Shown here piece after piece: positions 1-8,480 of a stretch of 64,000 nt of DNA (positions are counted from its first letter, which is position 1; each line of letters opens with the position of its first letter). Position numbers and translations under genes: made by a program. A model generated the notes under the pieces. It was not told the origin of the DNA. It was given only the letters and a program-made list of their open reading frames with translations, and made no database searches. Origin of the DNA: Desulfovibrio sp. Its GTDB lineage: Bacteria > Desulfobacterota > Desulfovibrionia > Desulfovibrionales > Desulfovibrionaceae. The stretch covers positions 25,122-89,121 of the forward strand of contig JAITSV010000005.1 in the NCBI GenBank assembly GCA_031287575.1, in the 5' to 3' direction.

Positions 1-270
1 GGGCGTGGATAGAAACAAAACGACCTGACGGCCAAGCTGGCCATCGCCCGTCGCCCCTCACGCGGGGGCGTGAATAGAAACTCCTTCGCACCGGCCTCGT
101 GGCAGCGCTTCGTGCTGGTCGCCCCTCACGCGGGGGCGTGGATAGAAACCTGGGTGCCTACGCCCAAGGCCAGCGCATGCCGGTCGCACCCCTCGCGGGT
201 GCGTGGGTTGAAACTGCGCGTCCGCAGTGGCTATCTGGCTCTTCTCCGTCGCACTCCGCCGGTGCGTACG
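1..270 (+). CRISPR. Type I-C CRISPR array, trailer end
   Basis: The window opens inside a repeat (1-16). Full 32-nt repeats lie at 50-81 and 118-149, a degenerate repeat at 183-214, and a half-repeat from 248 to about 269. Spacers are 17-49 (33 nt), 82-117 (36), 150-182 (33) and 215-247 (33). The repeats start GTCGCCCCTCACG and end GATAGAAAC, which is the form known from type I-C arrays of Desulfovibrio vulgaris. That orientation puts the leader and cas genes to the left of the window and the oldest spacers here. The repeat at 50-81 has one change (GTGAAT for GTGGAT). The decayed repeats keep their stem: CGCCCC/GGGGCG has become CGCACCC/GGGTGCG. Confidence 0.93.
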
Positions 271-416
271 CCACGCGGCCCCGCATTTGGGCGTTGGGGC
301 GGCCCATTTTCGTCCCGTTTCCGCCGCGTCATCGTCCCCGCGTTCAATGTTCAACCAATGTCCAATGCCCGCCCGGCGCATGTCCAATCCGTTCCGGGCG
401 GCTTCCGGAGCCCTCC

Positions 417-938
417 ATGGACGCATCCCCGCCTGACCTGAGCCATCCCGCCGTGGTGGCCCGCGCCGTGCTGCCCGGCCTGTTGGCGCCCCGCCGCGCC
501 GCCGGACAGCGGGTGGTGTTCACCAACGGCTGCTACGACATCCTGCACCCCGGCCACGTGGACCTGCTGGCCCGTGCCCGCGCCGAGGGCGACCTGCTGG
601 TGCTGGGCCTGAACTCCGATGCCTCGGTGCGCCGCCAGGGCAAGGGCGCGGACCGCCCGGTGAATCCCTTCGCGGTGCGGGCCTACGTGCTGGCCCACTT
701 GGCCAGCGTGGACTACGTGGTGGAGTTTGACGAGGACACCCCCCACGCGCTCATCGCGGAAATCCAGCCCGACGTGCTGGTCAAGGGCGGCGACTGGTCC
801 GTGGACCGCATCGTGGGCCGCGACATCGTGCAGGCCCGTGGTGGGCGGGTGCTCAGCCTGCCCCTGCTGCCCGGTTTTTCCACCACCGCACTCGTCCGGC
901 GCATTCGGGCCGGTTTATCCGCAGGCGAAAAGGAATAG
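417..938 (+). CDS. rfaE2: RfaE2-like D-glycero-beta-D-manno-heptose 1-phosphate adenylyltransferase
   Basis: A 173-residue nucleotidyltransferase of the cytidylyltransferase-like family. It should transfer AMP from ATP to heptose 1-phosphate to make ADP-heptose for the LPS core. The nucleotide-binding HxGH motif is HPGH at residues 44-47, inside the block [12 protein letters not shown] that is typical of RfaE/HldE. The second signature VKGGDW is at 122-127. The kinase domain of bifunctional HldE is absent, so this is the stand-alone C-terminal half. The start at 417 is preceded by GGAG at 407-410 with suitable spacing, and the frame upstream runs into CRISPR sequence. A strong terminator follows at 1002. 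The fit to the family is clear; the exact sugar substrate is inferred. Confidence 0.88.
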   Translation: MDASPPDLSHPAVVARAVLPGLLAPRRAAGQRVVFTNGCYDILHPGHVDLLARARAEGDLLVLGLNSDASVRRQGKGADRPVNPFAVRAYVLAHLASVDYVVEFDEDTPHALIAEIQPDVLVKGGDWSVDRIVGRDIVQARGGRVLSLPLLPGFSTTALVRRIRAGLSAGEKE

Positions 939-1001
939 TCCCCGACATTTTTGTCGGTGCATACCAAAGGCTGCTTGCGCGTTCCGGTCTGGGGCGCGTG
1001 C

Positions 1002-1046
1002 AAAACACCCCGGTATTCCATGGGAACTCCGGGGTGTTTTGTTTTT
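1002..1046 (+). terminator. Rho-independent terminator
   Basis: Twelve-base arms AAAACACCCCGG (1002-1013) and CCGGGGTGTTTT (1029-1040) enclose a 15-nt loop and are followed by GTTTTT. This is the end of the rfaE2 transcript. Because the stem ends in T4 on the other strand as well, it may also stop the leftward operon that ends at 1116. Confidence 0.85.
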
Positions 1047-1115
1047 GCGCAAAGTATTCGCGCAGACACTATCGCGCGGCGTGCATTTTGCGTGATTGTT
1101 TCGTGTCTGCCGTGT

Positions 1116-3719
1116 TCAATGGTAGCGGCCATTCAGGAAATTATCCGCGAAGCGCTGCACCGCCGCCTCGTCCACCATCAGCATGTCCAGTTGGCGGGTG
1201 ACGATGAGCAGCCGCCCCAACTGCACCAGCCGTTCGGCGATCTGCGGTGCCGCGAATTTCTGGAAGCGGGCGGTTACCATGTCGCCGCGTACCTCGACAT
1301 GGAAGCCGATGGATTCCAGGATGATGCCGATGCAGCGCACCCGGCGGTTCTTGCGCGTTTCGTCCGCGGCCCCGCCCTTGAACTGGAAGGTGATGTAGTT
1401 CTTGTTCATGGTCTGGCCGCAGTAGGCGTCCAGCACCCCGTAATGGTAACCCACGCGTGAGCTGAAATTCAGGTACTTGTCGGACACCAGCGCGTAGCTG
1501 CGGTCGCCGAAGCGCTGGCCGTGCATGGTGGGCGGCTCGATCATGTGGCGGCTCATGACGGACAGGAAGCCGCTCATGTCCACCGGCCGGGGCTCGCGCT
1601 GGTGCACCGTCGGGTCCAGCATGCCGTCCAGCAGGGCCCTGAACGGGGCGGAGGTCACCTGTTCCGGCCACACGTAGGGGCCGTCCACCTCGGCCAGCCC
1701 TCCACCCAGGTCGATGACGTGCAGATCCAGCGGGACCTGGGCCTTCATTTCCACGGCCACCGCCCCGGCATCGGACACCGTGTCCGACAGCCGGAACATG
1801 TGGGCATAGGACAGTTCGTGCACGAAGCGCATCACGTCGTGGATGGTCCGGCACGCGGCGGGGGTGAAATCGTTGGCCTTGGGGTCGTGCAGGTTGAGGG
1901 GAGTGACCAGCGCGGCCACCTGCTTGAGCAGGTTGTGGATGGGCGTGTCGCGCAGGCACACGGCGCGCTCCTCGCGCAGGGGCAGCAGTTCCTCCACCCG
2001 GCCCTGGTAGACCCGGCAGGAGAAGGCGTCCACGGTCACCTGCGCGTCCACGGGCAGCGCGGCCATGGCCCCCGGCGCGTTGACGATGGTGGGCACGCCG
2101 AACTCCCGCGCCAGCGAGGCCATGTGCCCGGTGATGCTGCCCGCCTCGGCCACGATGGCCTGGGCGCGCTGCATGACCAGCACGTAGGACGGCGAGGAGT
2201 GCATGGCCACCAGTATGCCGCCTTCCGGGAACAGGGCCAGCTCCTCCGCGTTCCTGGGCTGCACCACCGGGCCGCTGCCCACGCCGGGGCAGGCGGGCTC
2301 GCCGCCGTGCAGCAGCACCGGGTAGCCCTCGATGAGCGGGGTGGTGCGCGCATCGCCGCGCGGGGTGGTGGTCAGCGGGCGGGCCTGGAGCAGCAGCAGC
2401 CGTCCGGCGGGGTCCAGCGCCCATTCCACGTCCTGCGGCACGCCGTAGTGCGCTTCCACCCGCATGCCGATGCCGGCCAGTTCGGCGGCCTGGGCGTCGG
2501 TCAGGCAGGGGGTGTCGCGCTGGGCCTCGGGCACGTCCTCCTCGCGCAGGCGCCCGTCGTCGCCGGGGGTAAGGCGGTGCGCCTTGCACACGATATGGCG
2601 TGATACCGGGCGGGGGGCATCTTCGCGGCTGAACAGCCAGGTGTCCGGTTCCATCTCCCCGTCCACCACGGCGGCGCCCAGCCCCCACGCGGCGTTGATG
2701 ACCATGGAATCGGACAGCAGGTCCACCGGGTGGCGGGTGAACAGCACCCCGGCGGCCACGGAATCCACCATCTCCATGCAGGCCACGGCCATGGCGCTGG
2801 CGTCCAGGGTGATGCCCTGGTGCAGGCGGTACACGATGGCCTGCGGCATGAACAGGCTGGCCACCACCCGCTTCCACGCGTCCACCACGCCGTCGCGGCT
2901 CACGTTGAGCACGGACAGGTACTGCCCGGCGAAGGACACGTGGCTGTCCTCGCTGAGGGCGCTGGAACGCACGGCCAGCCGCAACGGGGCGCCGTGTCCG
3001 GCATCGCCATCGGCCCCGAAGGCCTCGTCGCAGGCGGCGTGCAGGGCGTCAACAACGTCCGGCGGCACGGTGGCGGCGGCGAACAGGGCCTGGATGTCGT
3101 CGGCCACGTCCAGCACGCTTTCCGGGTCCTGGGGATCCACATCGCGCAGGCATTTGCGTATTTCGCCCATCAGCCCGTCATGTTCCATGAAGGCATAGTA
3201 GGCGCGGGTGGTTATGGCAAAGCCGCGCGGTACGGGAACCCCCACGCGCGAGGTCAGTTCGCCAAGGTTGGCGCACTTGCCCCCCACCCAGTCCACCATG
3301 TCGCCGTTGATGGCGGCAAAGGGCAGGGCGTAGGCCTCCACCGTGGCCTGGGGGCGGCTTTCCAGCAGTTCGGTGATGTCGGCGTTGATGCGTTCCACCA
3401 CGCCGGGCAGGGACGGATAGGCGTCGCCCGAGATGGCATTGAGCGCGGTGGCCATGCGCATGGCGTGGAACACGGCCCGCGTGGCCTGCGAGCGCAGCCA
3501 GGTGGCCCCGAACAGGGTACACCCCGCGATCTTCTCGTCCATGTCAGCGAGAATGCGCGCAAGCTCGGCGTTGGAGTCCAGCAGGTCCTTGAAGTGGGCG
3601 TAGCGGGCGCGGAACACCCGCATGACCCGCTCGCGCGATTCGGCGTCCACGGCGCGCCTGTGGCCGAACAGACAGCGCAGGCGTTCCAGCAGCGATACGG
3701 GCGGCGGCGCGGCCAGCAT
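1116..3719 (-). CDS. PEP-synthase-like phosphotransfer protein with non-canonical C-terminus
   Basis: 867 residues. Residues 1-125 are a helical N-terminal region of unknown role. From about 143 comes the PEP/pyruvate-binding ATP-grasp domain, with VGGKCANLGEL at 143-153, RSSALSEDS near 251 and a FTRHPVD motif near 326. A swivelling phosphohistidine domain follows with ITGHMASLAREFGVP, where His532 is the predicted phosphoacceptor. After about 590 the PEP-binding TIM barrel expected in PpsA or PPDK is missing. It is replaced by some 275 residues I do not recognise, so I do not call it a PEP synthase. The start has a strong GGAGGT ribosome site and lies 3 nt after the stop of the regulator gene upstream, so the two are co-transcribed. 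It may pass phosphate between ATP and an unknown acceptor; that is inference. Confidence 0.8.
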   Translation of the reverse strand: MLAAPPPVSLLERLRCLFGHRRAVDAESRERVMRVFRARYAHFKDLLDSNAELARILADMDEKIAGCTLFGATWLRSQATRAVFHAMRMATALNAISGDAYPSLPGVVERINADITELLESRPQATVEAYALPFAAINGDMVDWVGGKCANLGELTSRVGVPVPRGFAITTRAYYAFMEHDGLMGEIRKCLRDVDPQDPESVLDVADDIQALFAAATVPPDVVDALHAACDEAFGADGDAGHGAPLRLAVRSSALSEDSHVSFAGQYLSVLNVSRDGVVDAWKRVVASLFMPQAIVYRLHQGITLDASAMAVACMEMVDSVAAGVLFTRHPVDLLSDSMVINAAWGLGAAVVDGEMEPDTWLFSREDAPRPVSRHIVCKAHRLTPGDDGRLREEDVPEAQRDTPCLTDAQAAELAGIGMRVEAHYGVPQDVEWALDPAGRLLLLQARPLTTTPRGDARTTPLIEGYPVLLHGGEPACPGVGSGPVVQPRNAEELALFPEGGILVAMHSSPSYVLVMQRAQAIVAEAGSITGHMASLAREFGVPTIVNAPGAMAALPVDAQVTVDAFSCRVYQGRVEELLPLREERAVCLRDTPIHNLLKQVAALVTPLNLHDPKANDFTPAACRTIHDVMRFVHELSYAHMFRLSDTVSDAGAVAVEMKAQVPLDLHVIDLGGGLAEVDGPYVWPEQVTSAPFRALLDGMLDPTVHQREPRPVDMSGFLSVMSRHMIEPPTMHGQRFGDRSYALVSDKYLNFSSRVGYHYGVLDAYCGQTMNKNYITFQFKGGAADETRKNRRVRCIGIILESIGFHVEVRGDMVTARFQKFAAPQIAERLVQLGRLLIVTRQLDMLMVDEAAVQRFADNFLNGRYH

Positions 3720-3722
3720 GGG

Positions 3723-6512
3723 TTACCTCCGTGGCGGTACGGGGGCGCCGCCTTCCGTCAGCACGTACCGGGTGGCGGGGCCCTTGCCCACCTTGCGGAT
3801 GAAGCCCTTGCGCACCATGTCTTGCAGGTCGTACTGCGCGGTGCGCACGGGTATCTCGTTGCCCACGATGTCCTGGTACTGGGTACGGGTGATGCCGCCG
3901 TTGCGGCTGATGAATTCCCAGGCGGCGCGCTGGCGCGGGTTCAGCGTGGAGAGCGGCGGCGTGCCCGCGCCGTCCTGCCCGTTGCGCGCCTGGCGCCCGT
4001 TGCCGGGGGGAACGCCCGTGCGGTCGCTCCTGCCCCGCGCGTCGTGCATGGTGGCGGCGTCCGACCAGTTCTGCCCGCCGCTGCCGGACCCGGTGGCCAC
4101 GATGCGCCCGCTGACCGGGTCGTACATGGTGGCGCCCGTCTGTCCGGGCATGGGGGCGCCGACGGGTACGCCGGACATGCCTTGCGCCGCCTGCGTGCCG
4201 TACGGGGCGGCATGGGCGGCGCCGTCGCCGGGGTAGGGTGCAACCGGCTGGCCCGCGTGCGCGGGGACCGGGCTTGGCGGCAGCAGGGCCCCGTGCGACA
4301 GGGTGGGGTCCAGTTCCGCGCCAAAGCGCAGGTCCTCGGCGTACAGGGTGTCCCCTTCGGCAAAGGCCACCGCGCGGGTGATGCAGTTCTTCACCTCGCG
4401 CACGTTGCCCGGCCAGCCGTAGGCCAGCAGTTTTTCCAGCGCCCCGCGCGAAAGGCCCATGGCCGGGCGCTTCAGGGTTTGCGCCGCCTGCTTCAGGAAG
4501 TAGTCGGCCAGGGCGGGGATGTCCTCGCGCCGGTCGCGCAGGGGGGGCGTGTTGATGGTGATCACCGCCAGCCGGTAGTACAGGTCTTCGCGAAAGGTGC
4601 CCTGGCGGGCGCATTCCTTAAGGTCCACGTTGGTGGCGGCGATGATGCGCGCGTCGAAGGGCAGTTCGTCGTCGCTGCCCAGGGGGCGGATGCGCCGCAC
4701 CGACAGGGCGCGCAGCAGGGCCTGCTGCACCTTGGGCGAGGCGTTGCCGATTTCGTCGAGGTGCAGCGTGCCGCCGTCGGCGGCCACGAAGGCCCCCTTG
4801 CGCTCGCCCCGCGCCTCGGAAAAGGCTCCCTTCACGTGTCCGAACAGGGCGTCCAGCAACAGGTTTTCATCCAGCGCGCCGCAGTTGATGGAGATGAACG
4901 GCCCGCCCGCGCGGTCGCTGGTCATGTGGATGGCCTCGGCGGCCAGTTCCTTGCCGGTGCCCGTCTCGCCGATGATCAGCACGTCGGCCTCGACACCGGC
5001 GGCCTTGCGGATCATCCCGCGCAGTCCCCGCACCGATTCGCTGGTGCCCACGATGCCGGGCATGGTGTCCTGCGGCGAAAGCTGGCTTTGTGGCTGCTGT
5101 TGCGCGATTTCCGTGTCCAGGCATACCCGCTGCCGCCGCCGGGTGGACTGGATGTGTTCTTCGCGCAGGCGCAACTCTTCGTTGCGCGCCTGCAAGGCGG
5201 CCAGCATCTCGTTGGTGGTCTGGAGCAGGGCTTCGGCCTCCGGGTGCACCCGGCCCATCTCTATGGGGGCAAGGTCACCCGATTCCAGCTTGCCGCTGGC
5301 TTCTTCGGCAATGCGGTGCAGCGGCCCGGCAATGCCGCGTCCCAGCATGCCCAGGATGAACGCGGCCGCCGCGCTGGCGCACAGCCCGAACACGAACAGC
5401 GCCCCATACAGCTTGTAGGACGCGGCCATGGCCAGGAAACTGGTGTCGGTGTAGGCGATGCCGCCCACCACCACGGTGCTGGCGCCGGGGCCTTCGCTGA
5501 AGGTGACCGGGGCATAGCTGATGTAGAAGGCCCGGTTCATGGGCGAGGGGTCTTCCAGCATGGTGCCCAGGCGGCTCTGGCCGGAATTGCCGGACTGCAC
5601 CTCGGTGACCATGCCCCAGTAGCGCTCCTGCTCGGGGTTGGGGCGGAAGGCCGCCTCGAAGCCGGGGCGGCCGAAGTCGCCGCGCATGCCCGAGCGCACC
5701 GTGTCGGTGGACAGGTCCAGGTTGGGATGTTCCGGCGATTCCGACTGGAACAGGATCCAGCCGTGTGCGTCGAAGAAGAAGCTGCGGTGCTTCTCCGTCT
5801 CTTCCGGAAAGATGTACAGCGGCGACCGGCGCGATGCGTAGACCGACAGCACGTTGCGCAGGGCCAGCATGTCCACGGACAGGGTGAGCAGCCCGGTCTG
5901 GTTGCCCGCGGCGTCCAGCACGGGCGTGGTCAGCCGCAGCACGTGCATGGACAGCCCCTGCACGGTGCCCGCCGTGGGCACGGAGGGGTAGACCACCTCC
6001 GTGGGAGCGGAAATGCGCACGAAGCCTGGCTTGGGCTCCTGCGTGTTCTGGCGGGTCAGCGGGCCGAAACGGGTGGCCAGGGCCTGCTCCAGCGGCACCA
6101 TCCACACGTCGCGCCCGGTGTTCAGCAACACCAGGCGATTGTCGGGCGTGGACCCCTGGTAGGCGATTTCGCGGTACAGGGTGCCCATGGTCTCGGCGCG
6201 GGTGCGCAGGTGGTGGGCCAGCGAGGCGGAGGAGATGTCGGTGCGGGCAAGGTAGAGCAGTTCGCGCCGGGCCTGCTGGAGCACCTGCTCCATTTCGTGG
6301 GCCTGGGCCAGGGTGGCCAGCAGCGAGCTGCGCCCCAGCGCGTCGTGCAGGAAGTTCTGGGAAATGCGGTGGGATATGGCCCCGCAGATGACCAGCAACA
6401 GCATGAATGCGGGCAGCGCCGCGAAGAGCAGCCGTTTGGCGATGCTCCATTCCGAGAAATTGCCTTCCAGCCGGAACAGCGTGCCGAACAGCGGCGGCCG
6501 ATAGTAGCGCAT
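3723..6512 (-). CDS. Membrane-bound sigma54-type enhancer-binding regulator
   Basis: 929 residues. There is a TM helix near 25-50, an extracytoplasmic sensor region of Cache type to about 370, a second TM near 372-395, a HAMP-like segment and a coiled coil near 430-455. The AAA+ domain follows, with Walker A GETGTGKE near 516 and Walker B GTLHLDEI near 584. The sigma54-contact loop reads GAFSEA instead of GAFTGA (near 560). Past about 740 there is a Gly/Pro/Gln-rich linker, and the last 50 residues look like a winged helix rather than the usual Fis-type helix-turn-helix. The start at 6512 has GGAGAAGGC before it. It is divergent from the TauE operon, whose -24/-12 promoter lies at 6880, so it is the natural candidate activator; that link is inference. 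Confidence 0.86.
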   Translation of the reverse strand: MRYYRPPLFGTLFRLEGNFSEWSIAKRLLFAALPAFMLLLVICGAISHRISQNFLHDALGRSSLLATLAQAHEMEQVLQQARRELLYLARTDISSASLAHHLRTRAETMGTLYREIAYQGSTPDNRLVLLNTGRDVWMVPLEQALATRFGPLTRQNTQEPKPGFVRISAPTEVVYPSVPTAGTVQGLSMHVLRLTTPVLDAAGNQTGLLTLSVDMLALRNVLSVYASRRSPLYIFPEETEKHRSFFFDAHGWILFQSESPEHPNLDLSTDTVRSGMRGDFGRPGFEAAFRPNPEQERYWGMVTEVQSGNSGQSRLGTMLEDPSPMNRAFYISYAPVTFSEGPGASTVVVGGIAYTDTSFLAMAASYKLYGALFVFGLCASAAAAFILGMLGRGIAGPLHRIAEEASGKLESGDLAPIEMGRVHPEAEALLQTTNEMLAALQARNEELRLREEHIQSTRRRQRVCLDTEIAQQQPQSQLSPQDTMPGIVGTSESVRGLRGMIRKAAGVEADVLIIGETGTGKELAAEAIHMTSDRAGGPFISINCGALDENLLLDALFGHVKGAFSEARGERKGAFVAADGGTLHLDEIGNASPKVQQALLRALSVRRIRPLGSDDELPFDARIIAATNVDLKECARQGTFREDLYYRLAVITINTPPLRDRREDIPALADYFLKQAAQTLKRPAMGLSRGALEKLLAYGWPGNVREVKNCITRAVAFAEGDTLYAEDLRFGAELDPTLSHGALLPPSPVPAHAGQPVAPYPGDGAAHAAPYGTQAAQGMSGVPVGAPMPGQTGATMYDPVSGRIVATGSGSGGQNWSDAATMHDARGRSDRTGVPPGNGRQARNGQDGAGTPPLSTLNPRQRAAWEFISRNGGITRTQYQDIVGNEIPVRTAQYDLQDMVRKGFIRKVGKGPATRYVLTEGGAPVPPRR

Positions 6513-6809
6513 GCCTTCTCCCTGCCGTGGGTGCGGGGCGGTGGTCGCCCGTATGGGGACCGGGGCGCCGGAACGCCCGACCCCGGCGAGGTTCGTTGTC
6601 CCATGCTGCCGGGGCGGGCATGTCCCCGGCGGCGTGCGGGCCGTTTCGAGTTGCCGCGCCGGGTGCATGCCCACTGCATCCACATGAGGCGTACGCCTTT
6701 GTGTATGAGCGTTTCCCTCGTCTTTCGCAACAGGCGGGCAAAGGGGCGCGGATAAACGGGGGCGGGCCGCTCCTTTGGCGATGGCGGTTGAGAAATTATG
6801 TACAAGGCT

Positions 6810-6838
6810 TTGCGCAATCGTGCAAGCGCAACTTGCGC
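6810..6838. promoter_or_regulatory. Palindromic upstream activating sites (candidate)
   Basis: TTGCGCAA, a perfect palindrome, lies at 6810-6817. GCGCAA-C-TTGCGC, with six-base arms, lies at 6826-6838. They sit about 42 bp upstream of the -24 element and between the two divergent genes, where an enhancer-binding protein would bind. Binding by the product of 3723-6512 is inference. Confidence 0.5.
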
Positions 6839-6879
6839 GAAATGAAATTTATCATGAAAATTTGCTGTATTGAATTGGC

Positions 6880-6895
6880 TGGCATGTGACTTGCT
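6880..6895 (+). promoter_or_regulatory. Sigma54 (-24/-12) promoter of the TauE operon
   Basis: TGGCATGTGACTTGCT matches the consensus TGGCAC-N5-TTGCW, with GG at 6881-6882 and GC at 6893-6894 separated by exactly ten bases. It reads toward the gene at 7075 and lies next to a gene for a sigma54-type activator. Confidence 0.8.
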
Positions 6896-7074
6896 ATAGC
6901 CGTATCGCGCGGCATCTACCGCGCAATGCACGGGACCAAAACCGCACTCCAAGGGGGGGTGCGGGTGGACGCAAAGGCGGGCTCCGCCGCCGGACGGGAT
7001 CGCAAGAAGCGAGGACGGGCCGGAGGCGGAAGCCGAAAAGGGCGGCAGGGCTGCCCGCAACCTGGAGGATGCAC

Positions 7075-7368
7075 ATGAGAAGGATCAAGACGCTGTTCAT
7101 GTCGCTGCTGACGTTCGTGCTGGCCATTCCCGGCCTGGCGCTGGCCGCTGGCGGCGGCGGCGCGCCCGTGGTCATCGTGGCCGACACCCGCAAGCTGGAC
7201 GGGGTTCTGGCCTGGTGGGCCAACCTGTACAATGAAAGCCATCTGCAGTTCGCCGTGCTGACCATCATCCTGATCCCGCTGGTGGGCGTGATCTTCGGCG
7301 TGATCGCCGACATCGTGATGAACTGGATCGGCATCGACCTGAAGTCCCGCGAACTGGCCGAGCACTAG
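7075..7368 (+). CDS. Small membrane protein, first gene of TauE operon
   Basis: 97 residues. A signal-like or TM helix occupies about 4-26 and ends in GLALAAGGG. A short polar stretch follows, then a second hydrophobic segment near 57-85 (LTIILIPLVGVIFGVIADIV). The start is preceded by GGAGG at 7064-7068; an ATG-less extension upstream is low-quality Arg-rich sequence. It is 28 nt before the TauE gene and is almost certainly translated with it. I do not recognise a named family. It could be an accessory subunit of the transporter. Confidence 0.8.
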   Translation: MRRIKTLFMSLLTFVLAIPGLALAAGGGGAPVVIVADTRKLDGVLAWWANLYNESHLQFAVLTIILIPLVGVIFGVIADIVMNWIGIDLKSRELAEH

Positions 7369-7396
7369 GCCGCGCCCGCACCAAAGGAGAATAACG

Positions 7397-8449
7397 ATGG
7401 AATGGCTCTATATCCTCATGCCCATCGCGGGCGTTAAGATCTTTTGGCCCGGCCTGATCATTCTCGGCGTGGGCGTCGGCATCATCGGCGGCTTCTTCGG
7501 CATGGGCGGCGCCTGGATGGTCACCCCCGGCCTGAACATCCTCGGCTTCCCCATGGCCTTCGCCATCGGGACGGACATCGCCCACATGGCGGGCAAGTCG
7601 CTCATCTCCACCATGCGCCACGGCAAGTTCGGCAACGTGGACTACAAGTTGGGCATGATCATGCTGGTGGGCACCGTCGTGGGCTTTGAAGTGGGCGCCC
7701 AGATGGTCATGTGGCTTGAACGGATGGGCAACGTCGAAAAGGTGGTGCGCTGGATCTACATCGCGCTGCTTGCCGCCATTGCCTGGATGGTCTTCCACGA
7801 CGTGGCCAAGCGCCGCGAAAAGGAACGCCTGGCCGCCGCGCGCGGTGAAAAGCTGGAAGCCGGCGCCACCGGCGTCGAGTGGCACAAGGCCCTGCACAAG
7901 ATCAAGATTCCCCCCATGGTGCACCTGAAGGAAGCGGGCGTGTACTGCTCCGCCTGGCTGCCCATCTTCGTCAGCTTCGCCACCGGCTGGCTGGCCGGCA
8001 TCCTGGGCATCGGCGGCGGTCTGATCCGCATGCCCGCCCTCATCTACCTCATCGGCTGCCCGACCCACGTGGCCGTCGGCACCGACCTGTTCGAAGTCAT
8101 GATCTCCGGCCTGTACGGCGCCGCCACCTACACCTACAAGGGCCGCACCGAACTCGTGGCCGCCATGATCATGCTGGTGGGCGCCTCCGTGGGCGCGCAG
8201 GTCGGCGCGGTGGCGACCAAGTACATCAAGGGGTACGGCATCCGCATCGCCTTCGGCCTCGCCGTGGTCGGCTGCGCGCTTTCGATCCTGATGAAGCTCG
8301 TGCAGCCCTGGGTTCCCCAGTTCAAGGACGCGCTGGACACCAGCGCCACCGTGCTGGTGCTGGGCCTGGTTTCCGGCATGTCGCTGTACATCTTCATCCG
8401 CATGATCCAGGGCGTGAAGATGGAACTGGCCCGCAAGAAGGCCGCCTAG
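7397..8449 (+). CDS. TauE/SafE family anion exporter
   Basis: 350-residue polytopic membrane protein. The family (DUF81) includes exporters of sulfite, sulfoacetate and related anions. The internal duplication is easy to see: a first glycine-rich block GIIGGFFGMGGAW near residues 30-42 followed by an IGTDIAHMAG segment, and a second block LAGILGIGGGLIR near 198-210 followed by AVGTDLFEVM. A cytoplasmic loop of about 60 polar residues separates the halves. An AAAGGAG site precedes the start. In a sulfate reducer, sulfite, sulfate or another sulfonate is a plausible substrate, but the sequence does not show which. It is the core gene of the operon 7075-10737 driven from the sigma54 promoter. 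Confidence 0.9.
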   Translation: MEWLYILMPIAGVKIFWPGLIILGVGVGIIGGFFGMGGAWMVTPGLNILGFPMAFAIGTDIAHMAGKSLISTMRHGKFGNVDYKLGMIMLVGTVVGFEVGAQMVMWLERMGNVEKVVRWIYIALLAAIAWMVFHDVAKRREKERLAAARGEKLEAGATGVEWHKALHKIKIPPMVHLKEAGVYCSAWLPIFVSFATGWLAGILGIGGGLIRMPALIYLIGCPTHVAVGTDLFEVMISGLYGAATYTYKGRTELVAAMIMLVGASVGAQVGAVATKYIKGYGIRIAFGLAVVGCALSILMKLVQPWVPQFKDALDTSATVLVLGLVSGMSLYIFIRMIQGVKMELARKKAA

Positions 8450-8480
8450 CCGCGCCGCGCACGAGAGAAGGAGAAAACAT

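Larger units (their letters stand above)
6513..7074. other. Divergent control region of regulator and TauE operon
   Basis: 562 bases without a gene. It is GC-rich near both genes and AT-rich at about 6790-6900. The AT-rich part holds a sigma54 promoter reading right and palindromes built on TTGCGC; both are listed separately. A CATAAT hexamer on the minus strand (6800-6795) could be the -10 of the regulator gene, but I see no convincing -35. The TauE operon would have a leader of about 170 nt. Confidence 0.6.

Noticed and set aside
1..416. Open frames running through the CRISPR repeats, including an N-terminal extension of RfaE2
   Set aside because: They translate repeat and spacer DNA. The enzyme core and ribosome site support the start at 417.
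2730..6755. A very long rightward open frame opposite the regulator and PEP-synthase-like genes
   Set aside because: It is His/Gly/Arg-rich with no domain pattern and mirrors two well-supported leftward genes. In this GC-rich DNA, antisense frames stay open by base bias.
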